Program-made: the position numbers and the translations under genes
Part shown: piece by piece, positions 47,892 through 52,575 of the stretch
Position numbering within the stretch: the first letter of the stretch is position 1
Layout of the letters: each line of letters opens with the position of its first letter
Source: Psychromonas sp.
GTDB lineage: Bacteria; Pseudomonadota; Gammaproteobacteria; Enterobacterales; Psychromonadaceae
Direction: 5' to 3'
Assembly: GCA_013619145.1 (NCBI GenBank)
Contig: JABXKR010000302.1
Span: 1-52,575, forward strand
DNA: 52,575 nucleotides
Notes under the pieces: generated by a model
What the model saw: only the letters and a program-made list of their open reading frames with translations
Databases searched by the model: none
Told to the model about the DNA's origin: nothing

Positions 47892-49322
47892 CTAACCAAG
47901 TTCTTGAGGCTTGATAGAGCCTTCTTTTGCGACAACTGTTTTGTATGTGTTGTAAGCCATTACAAACATACCAGATAAGAAGACTAAACCTCCGATGAAA
48001 CGGATAGTGTAGAACGGGTATGACTTCTCTAAGGACTCAACAAAAGTGTAAGTTAATGTTCCGTCATCGTTAACCGCACGCCACATCAGACCTTGCATTA
48101 CACCTGAAATCCACATCGCCACAATGTATAAAACCGTGCCTATTGTTGCTAACCAGAAATGCAGGTTAATCATGGCAACACTGTACATCCCTTTTTGATT
48201 AAATAAGCGTGGGACTAGGTGGTAAATTGCGCCAATAGAAACCATTGCAACCCAGCCTAATGCACCTGAATGTACATGACCAACTGTCCAGTCAGTGTAA
48301 TGAGACAGGGCATTTACTGTTTTTATTGCCATCATAGGACCTTCAAAGGTCGACATACCGTAGAAAGAGAGTGATACAACTAAGAAACGTAAAATAGGAT
48401 CCGTACGTAGTTTATGCCAAGCTCCCGATAACGTCATAATACCGTTGATCATGCCGCCCCAAGATGGCGCAAATAAAATCAATGACATAACCATACCTAA
48501 AGATTGTGCCCAATCGGGTAAGGCGGTGTAATGAAGGTGATGCGGGCCTGCCCAGATATAGACTGCGATTAGAGCCCAAAAATGGATAATAGATAAACGG
48601 TAAGAGTAAACAGGGCGTTCTGCTTGTTTTGGTACAAAGTAATACATCATCCCCAAGAAACCAGCGGTTAATAAGAAACCAACCGCGTTATGGCCATACC
48701 ACCACTGCACCATTGCATCGACAGCGCCAGAATAGACAGAGTAAGATTTCATGCTGCTCATTGAAACAGGAATGGCGAGGCTGTTGACAATATGCAAGAC
48801 AGCAACAGTCAAAATAAATGCCCCGAAGAACCAGTTTGCAACATAGATATGTGATGTTTTACGTATCGCTAATGTGCCGAAGAATACGACTGCATAGACT
48901 ACCCATACCGCAGTGATAAGCAGATCGATTGGCCATTCAAGTTCTGCATATTCTTTTGAAGTGGTATAACCTAAAGGCAGTGAAATAGCCGCAGAAAGAA
49001 TGACTAATTGCCAGCCCCAAAATACCACCGAAGCAAGAGAGCCGCCAAACAAACGAGTTTGACAGGTACGCTGCACCACGTAAAAAGAGGTTGCCATTAA
49101 TGCCGAAGTACCGAATGCAAAGATTACTGCATTAGTATGTAGCGGACGTAAACGGCTGTATGTTAACCAAGGCGTATCGAAGTTAAGTACGGGCCAGACC
49201 AGTTGAGCTGCGATTAGTACCCCGACAGTCATACCAACAATACCCCAGAATATGGTGGTAAGTGTAAACTGACGGACAACTTTATAGTTGTAGTCAGGTT
49301 GAATTGTAGTTGCGGTTGTCAT
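47892..49322 (-). CDS. ccoN: cbb3 cytochrome oxidase catalytic subunit CcoN
   Basis: The 476-residue subunit with about 12 membrane helices carries the low-spin heme b and the heme b3-CuB centre and reduces oxygen to water at low oxygen. Conserved His segments are visible: [25 protein letters not shown] (CuB and Tyr cross-link region), [11 protein letters not shown] and [15 protein letters not shown] chose the ATG at 49320-49322 (MTTATTIQ) because GGA lies nine bases upstream; an ATG six codons earlier has no ribosome-binding sequence. It begins the operon ccoNOQP. A possible FNR box lies 59-72 bases upstream. Confidence 0.96.
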   Translation of the reverse strand: MTTATTIQPDYNYKVVRQFTLTTIFWGIVGMTVGVLIAAQLVWPVLNFDTPWLTYSRLRPLHTNAVIFAFGTSALMATSFYVVQRTCQTRLFGGSLASVVFWGWQLVILSAAISLPLGYTTSKEYAELEWPIDLLITAVWVVYAVVFFGTLAIRKTSHIYVANWFFGAFILTVAVLHIVNSLAIPVSMSSMKSYSVYSGAVDAMVQWWYGHNAVGFLLTAGFLGMMYYFVPKQAERPVYSYRLSIIHFWALIAVYIWAGPHHLHYTALPDWAQSLGMVMSLILFAPSWGGMINGIMTLSGAWHKLRTDPILRFLVVSLSFYGMSTFEGPMMAIKTVNALSHYTDWTVGHVHSGALGWVAMVSIGAIYHLVPRLFNQKGMYSVAMINLHFWLATIGTVLYIVAMWISGVMQGLMWRAVNDDGTLTYTFVESLEKSYPFYTIRFIGGLVFLSGMFVMAYNTYKTVVAKEGSIKPQELG

Positions 49323-49380
49323 TATTTTGATTCCATGCATTTATTTACAATGTACGTGTGTTATGACGTAATATAAGTAA

Positions 49381-49394
49381 TTATTGTCCATCAA
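49381..49394 (-). promoter_or_regulatory. Possible FNR box before ccoN
   Basis: TTATTGTCCATCAA matches TTGAT-N4-ATCAA at eight of ten fixed positions, with one perfect half-site. It is 59-72 bases upstream of the ccoN start, where activation by FNR would be possible. The region is AT-rich and chance cannot be excluded. Confidence 0.4.
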
Positions 49395-49553
49395 CAAATC
49401 ATATTTTTAATTACGCTATAAAAACATATCTATTTGCGCAGAAGTTTACGTGAAGATGTTTAAAATGAACAGAATTTGGTTGCTTAATTGTTAATAAGTT
49501 TGCTGTTTATGTTAAAAGGCGGGTGTTACTCACTATTTTTACAGGGGTTTTAA

Positions 49554-50036
49554 ATGTTAACGAAAAGTAGAGTTGCGCTGTTGTTTATTATGCTGCTAAT
49601 TGTTCTAGCGCTAGTGGCATGGAGGACGGTCGATAACGTGCACGGCTCTCTGATAAATTCTGAACTCAACGCCAGTGAACAGTTAAAAGCTAATCTTGTC
49701 CGCTGCGATTATTTCAGTCCCTGTGAGTTTATTACCAAGCAGGGGACATTTTGGTTATCTGTTAATAATCCTCCTATCAAAGCTGAGCAGTGGATCGATT
49801 TTAATTTACAATCCGAATTGAAAACGTGGCGGGTAAAGGAAGCAAAAATTGTAGGAAAAAGTATGTTTATGGGACGTATTCCAGTTTTCTTTAAACCCAT
49901 AGATAAGGGGTTATTTACTGCCAAAACTCTGCTTGGAGCTTGCAGCACTTCTGAGATGATTTGGCAGTTACAAATATCGGTCGAAGTGAATGATATTACC
50001 GAAGTGCTGTTGTTTGATTTTGTGGTTCGCCATTAA
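49554..50036 (+). CDS. Membrane-anchored protein of unknown function, divergent from ccoN
   Basis: The 160-residue product has one N-terminal hydrophobic segment (about 7-24, ALLFIMLLIVLALVAW) and an extracytoplasmic domain with three cysteines: two close together in VRCDYFSPCEF and one later in LLGACSTSEM. The domain has a beta-sandwich look (WLSVNN, WIDFNLQS, WQLQISVEV). No family is recognised. Its place between the cbb3 oxidase and the bufferin operon, the Cys residues and a resemblance in layout to FixH-like proteins suggest a role in copper or oxidase assembly, but this is a guess. A long hairpin follows. Confidence 0.65.
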   Translation: MLTKSRVALLFIMLLIVLALVAWRTVDNVHGSLINSELNASEQLKANLVRCDYFSPCEFITKQGTFWLSVNNPPIKAEQWIDFNLQSELKTWRVKEAKIVGKSMFMGRIPVFFKPIDKGLFTAKTLLGACSTSEMIWQLQISVEVNDITEVLLFDFVVRH

Positions 50037-50046
50037 TGCAGTGGAT

Positions 50047-50078
50047 AAATTCTGCCTGAAATTATTCAGGCAGAATTT
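50047..50078. terminator. Bidirectional terminator between the unknown gene and doxX
   Basis: AAATTCTGCCTGAA (50047-50060) and TTCAGGCAGAATTT (50065-50078) are exact reverse complements with a 4-base loop, between converging genes. Confidence 0.85.
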
Positions 50079-50085
50079 GCATAAT

Positions 50086-50532
50086 TTATTTTATTAAAAA
50101 ACGTTTTTTCAGTAGCTGGTCAAGCGAGATTAGCCCCGCGCCCCAAACCACATTGATAAGAATCATTAATCCCCATAATTTGTGATCATAGAAACCGCCA
50201 TCCCAAAGTACGGGATATGAAATAACAGCCATTATATTGAAAACAAATAAAACAGCAGCCATGGGTCTTGTCAATAATCCGAATAATAGAAATATCGGGA
50301 TTATCAATTCAGCGGCGGTGCCTAAATATGCCGCCATTTCCCATGGCAGAAAGGGGACTTGGTACTCTTCTTCAAAAAGGTATAAGGTGCTATCCCAAGT
50401 GGTTATTTTCAAATAACCGGATTTAAAAAAGACACTCGCCACCCAAAAACGTGTAAATAACAGCAGAATAGGTATGAAGTAGCAGTGCATTTTTTGCACT
50501 GCTTGCTGATAAAGTTCGAGTAAAGCTTTCAT
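50086..50532 (-). CDS. DoxX family membrane protein of the bufferin operon
   Basis: The 148-residue protein has four membrane segments and the DoxX pattern: ILLLFTRFWVASVFFKSGYLKI, YLGTAAELIIPIFLLFGLLTRPMAAVLF and DHKLWGLMILINVVWGAG. DoxX-type proteins are common in bufferin and related operons and may act as a quinone-linked redox partner; the exact role is unknown. Its start overlaps the stop of the DUF2063 gene by 4 bases (ATGA), so it is translated as the fourth gene of the operon. Confidence 0.85.
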   Translation of the reverse strand: MKALLELYQQAVQKMHCYFIPILLLFTRFWVASVFFKSGYLKITTWDSTLYLFEEEYQVPFLPWEMAAYLGTAAELIIPIFLLFGLLTRPMAAVLFVFNIMAVISYPVLWDGGFYDHKLWGLMILINVVWGAGLISLDQLLKKRFLIK

Positions 50533-51281
50533 AAATCTTCCTTAATAGTAAATCCGTTGAGTAGATCTTTTTCCATTAATGCAGGTAAAAACTGATGTAA
50601 ATCATAAGGTTCTACTTGTCCTAAACATTGATGGTTGGAAATTTGTTGAACCAGTAAAAACTCCTCTCTGCTTAAGGTGATAAGTTCAATACTGAAATCG
50701 GCTTGTTTTTTTAAAGCCATATAACAAGGCGTGTTTAAGTCTGTTTCCTGTACTTTGTTGTCAATAATCATCTGATACAAATATTGGATATTTTGCTCAC
50801 TTGCAAAGAGATTAATTTGTGATGGAACTTGAAATGTCATTATTGCAAATTGTTCAGCTTGTACAGTTGCAAGCTTTTTAATATCTAGTCTCTGGGTTTG
50901 CAGTTGCGCATTGCTTGTTTGTTCTAATAACCATTCAAAACGAGCCATTTCAGCAATATATGGCAAACTCTTTAGCTGTTTTAGGTTTTGTAAAAAATCA
51001 CTAAAACCATTACCGTAGCTGATTATGTTATTTTCCTGTGGTGGTTGTTGTAAAATGAACTGCCGGGCTACGACATTAAAAAACTCTTCCCCCACTAGAG
51101 ATAAGGTATGCTGATAAGTAACTGCAAGCGCTTCTGTTACTCCCATTACAAAACTATTGCGGTAAACTTGTAGTAACTCATTGCTCGAGAATGCATCTTT
51201 TTCTTGAATTTCAGACTCAATCAAATCGTTTTTATATAACAGTGCTTCACTAAATTGCTGCTGCAGTTTATTAAGTTTCAT
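50529..51281 (-). CDS. DUF2063/HvfC-like partner protein (BufC-like)
   Basis: The 250-residue protein starts LNKLQQQFSEALLY and contains LQVYRNSFVMGVTEALAVTYQHTLSLVGEEFFNVVARQFILQQPP, the DUF2063 pattern. In bufferin and related MNIO systems this family binds the precursor and brings it to the MNIO enzyme. I chose the ATG at 51279-51281 with GGAGG ten bases upstream; it overlaps the end of the MNIO gene by 11 bases. A longer reading from 51338 would lie mostly inside that gene. Function follows from family and operon. Confidence 0.84.
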   Translation of the reverse strand: MKLNKLQQQFSEALLYKNDLIESEIQEKDAFSSNELLQVYRNSFVMGVTEALAVTYQHTLSLVGEEFFNVVARQFILQQPPQENNIISYGNGFSDFLQNLKQLKSLPYIAEMARFEWLLEQTSNAQLQTQRLDIKKLATVQAEQFAIMTFQVPSQINLFASEQNIQYLYQMIIDNKVQETDLNTPCYMALKKQADFSIELITLSREEFLLVQQISNHQCLGQVEPYDLHQFLPALMEKDLLNGFTIKEDL

Positions 51282-52128
51282 CAATACTGCCTCCATCAAT
51301 ATATTGCCTGATTCTTTTGGCTTTGTTGTGCTCCTCAATTAATGTTTCAAGTGGTGGGATATCTAAGTCCCACTCTATTAGTGTGATTGCATCTGTTTTT
51401 GTAGATTTTATATATTGACTATAAATATCCCAAACATCAGTGCTAACAAAGGTGCTGTGGGTATCAATTAAAATCGAATCATTATTAATAAGCTTTTTAG
51501 TAAAACCCGCTAAATGAATCTCTTGTACTGCTTGGTCATTTATAACATCAAGATATTTTTCAACTGAAAATTGATGATTAGTCGCACTGACATAAATATT
51601 ATTAAGATCGAGTAACAATCCACAACCTGTTTGTCTGGCTATTTCATTAATAAATTCAGGTTCGCTCATTTCACTGTTTTTATACTCTAGATAGGAAGAG
51701 GGGTTTTCGATAAGTATCTGCCTTTGTAAATGATCTTGAACTTGATTGACATTGTTTACAAAACAGGACATTGCATCTTTGGTGTAGGGAATCGGTAACA
51801 GGTCGTTAAAGAAATTGCCCTGCAGTGAGCACCAACTTAAATGATCAGAAACCAGTGCAGGTTGAAAGCGATCAACTAACTGCTTTAGGTTATTTAAGTG
51901 GCTTTTGCTGATCGGATCACTACTGCCAAGTGATAAGCCAATGCCGTGAAAGCTCATTGGGTAAAATTCAGCAATTTGTTGAAGATAAAAATGATTTTGA
52001 CTGTGTGGGTTAAAATAGTTTTCGCTGTGTATTTCTAAAAAGCCAACTTCAGGTAAAGAAGATAAAACATCTTGATAGTGGGGCGAACGTAATCCTATTC
52101 CAACTGTACCCTTATTCATTTTTTTCAC
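51271..52128 (-). CDS. DUF692 multinuclear non-heme iron oxidase (BufB-like)
   Basis: The 285-residue TIM-barrel enzyme has the MNIO (DUF692) signatures: GFLEIHSENYF, SFHGIGLSLGS (His61), SDHLSW (Asp95, His96), ILIENPSSY (Glu141), LLLDLNNIYVSA, EIHLAGF (His205), DTHST (Asp222, His224) and IEWDLDIP (Glu252). These supply iron ligands. MNIOs oxidise peptide cysteines; in bufferins they form thiooxazole-type rings that bind copper. The start is a GTG (52126-52128) with AGGTG upstream. It follows the precursor gene after a hairpin. The reaction on this precursor is inferred from the family. Confidence 0.9.
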   Translation of the reverse strand: MKKMNKGTVGIGLRSPHYQDVLSSLPEVGFLEIHSENYFNPHSQNHFYLQQIAEFYPMSFHGIGLSLGSSDPISKSHLNNLKQLVDRFQPALVSDHLSWCSLQGNFFNDLLPIPYTKDAMSCFVNNVNQVQDHLQRQILIENPSSYLEYKNSEMSEPEFINEIARQTGCGLLLDLNNIYVSATNHQFSVEKYLDVINDQAVQEIHLAGFTKKLINNDSILIDTHSTFVSTDVWDIYSQYIKSTKTDAITLIEWDLDIPPLETLIEEHNKAKRIRQYIDGGSIDET

Positions 52129-52156
52129 AAAAACACACCTTTTTAATTAAACCTGG

Positions 52157-52180
52157 AATTAGGGAGTAAACTCCCTAATT
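52157..52180 (-). terminator. Hairpin between the precursor and MNIO genes
   Basis: AATTAGGGAG (52157-52166) and CTCCCTAATT (52171-52180) pair perfectly with a 4-base loop, 12 bases after the precursor stop. On the minus strand it is followed by an AT-rich stretch with TTTAATT. It probably acts as a partial terminator or RNA stabiliser, giving more precursor than enzyme. Confidence 0.75.
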
Positions 52181-52192
52181 ACATAAAAAATT

Positions 52193-52465
52193 CTAAGACG
52201 CTTTGGGTGCTTTGGGCGTTAAACTACCCCCTGCTAATTTTTCACATAAACCTTTCGGTACAGCAAGAAAGGCATCACCCTGGTTATCAACTTTTGAAGT
52301 ACCAGCACATGAGCTTGTTTTTGTTGCGCAGTCATTTTGCCCTGCAGCTGCAACGCCATAACATTTCTCTTTACTTGCAGCCATTGCTGGTGTTGAAACA
52401 AGCGCGCTACCCACGGCAATAAGTGTTGAAACAGTTGCAGCTAAAGCAAGATTTGATTTTTTCAT
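52193..52465 (-). CDS. DUF2282 bufferin-type precursor peptide (BufA-like)
   Basis: The 90-residue precursor has a signal peptide (1-29, cleavage near AMA/A) and a core with four cysteines: Cys35 ([14 protein letters not shown]), Cys46, Cys53 ([16 protein letters not shown]) and Cys74 ([13 protein letters not shown]). This is the DUF2282 pattern of bufferins, peptides whose central cysteines are oxidised by an MNIO enzyme and which bind copper in the periplasm. I chose the ATG at 52463-52465 with AGGA upstream; a longer reading from 52498 has no ribosome-binding site and would add 11 residues before the signal peptide. The enzymes are the next genes. Confidence 0.9.
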   Translation of the reverse strand: MKKSNLALAATVSTLIAVGSALVSTPAMAASKEKCYGVAAAGQNDCATKTSSCAGTSKVDNQGDAFLAVPKGLCEKLAGGSLTPKAPKAS

Positions 52466-52575
52466 AATAGATGTCCTGTATATAATAAAATTAAGCAAGC
52501 ACGGTTTGTGCGTTTAGTTGTTGTATTCAATAATATAAACCGAGGAATCAGCAAAAAAATTTCAAATTTTTTTAA

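Overview
The window looks like chromosomal DNA of a cold-adapted or marine facultatively anaerobic gammaproteobacterium, most likely Psychromonas or a close relative. That assignment is inference. It rests on low G+C, gene orders shared with Vibrio, Shewanella and Escherichia (nadK-recN, grpE-dnaK-dnaJ, mtnN with a cbiB-like gene, fnr-uspE, perM/bepA/bcp), and a strong redox-sensing set (FNR, ArcB, cbb3 oxidase, pyruvate:ferredoxin oxidoreductase). I see no rRNA, tRNA or CRISPR array.

Left part (1-14.6 kb, almost all minus strand). The 5' part of ispE runs off the left edge. lolB, usually its immediate neighbour, lies more than 8 kb away. Between them is a two-gene unit: a giant fused pyruvate:ferredoxin oxidoreductase (1669 aa) and a fused NfnB-NfnA-like NAD(P)H:ferredoxin transhydrogenase (914 aa). 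The pair could oxidise pyruvate and pass electrons from ferredoxin to NAD(P). Then come a diguanylate cyclase, an HD-GYP phosphodiesterase with a DUF2892-like membrane anchor, recN with two perfect-spacing LexA boxes, and nadK.

Middle-left (14.7-26.2 kb). Heat-shock genes grpE, dnaK and dnaJ follow, with sigma-32-type promoters visible before grpE and dnaK. Next are fklB, a periplasmic binding protein, a decayed IS200/IS605 insertion, a cbiB-like gene with mtnN, tyrS with a small outer-membrane beta-barrel gene, and yhcC.

Middle-right (26.4-41.2 kb). A large membrane sensor diguanylate cyclase is followed by an odd soluble protein with two GGDEF domains, both broken at the active site and clearly related to the upstream cyclase. 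Between them is an 844-base gene-free stretch that starts with a block of atypical composition. Then come folE2, arcB, a membrane TPR protein, a signal-peptide-peptidase-like gene with a frameshifted 3' end, bepA, a tusA-like gene, perM, bcp and uspE.

Right part (41.2-52.6 kb). fnr, with a candidate FNR box before its own start, sits beside the complete cbb3 cytochrome oxidase unit (ccoNOQP) and its assembly genes (ccoH, ccoI, ccoS, a TauE/SafE-like membrane protein); ccoG is not present here. Beyond a divergent unknown gene lies a bufferin-type RiPP operon: a DUF2282 precursor with four cysteines, a DUF692/MNIO enzyme, a DUF2063 partner and DoxX. A strong hairpin directly follows the precursor gene. 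A copper-binding peptide system beside the copper-dependent oxidase is the most interesting context in the window.
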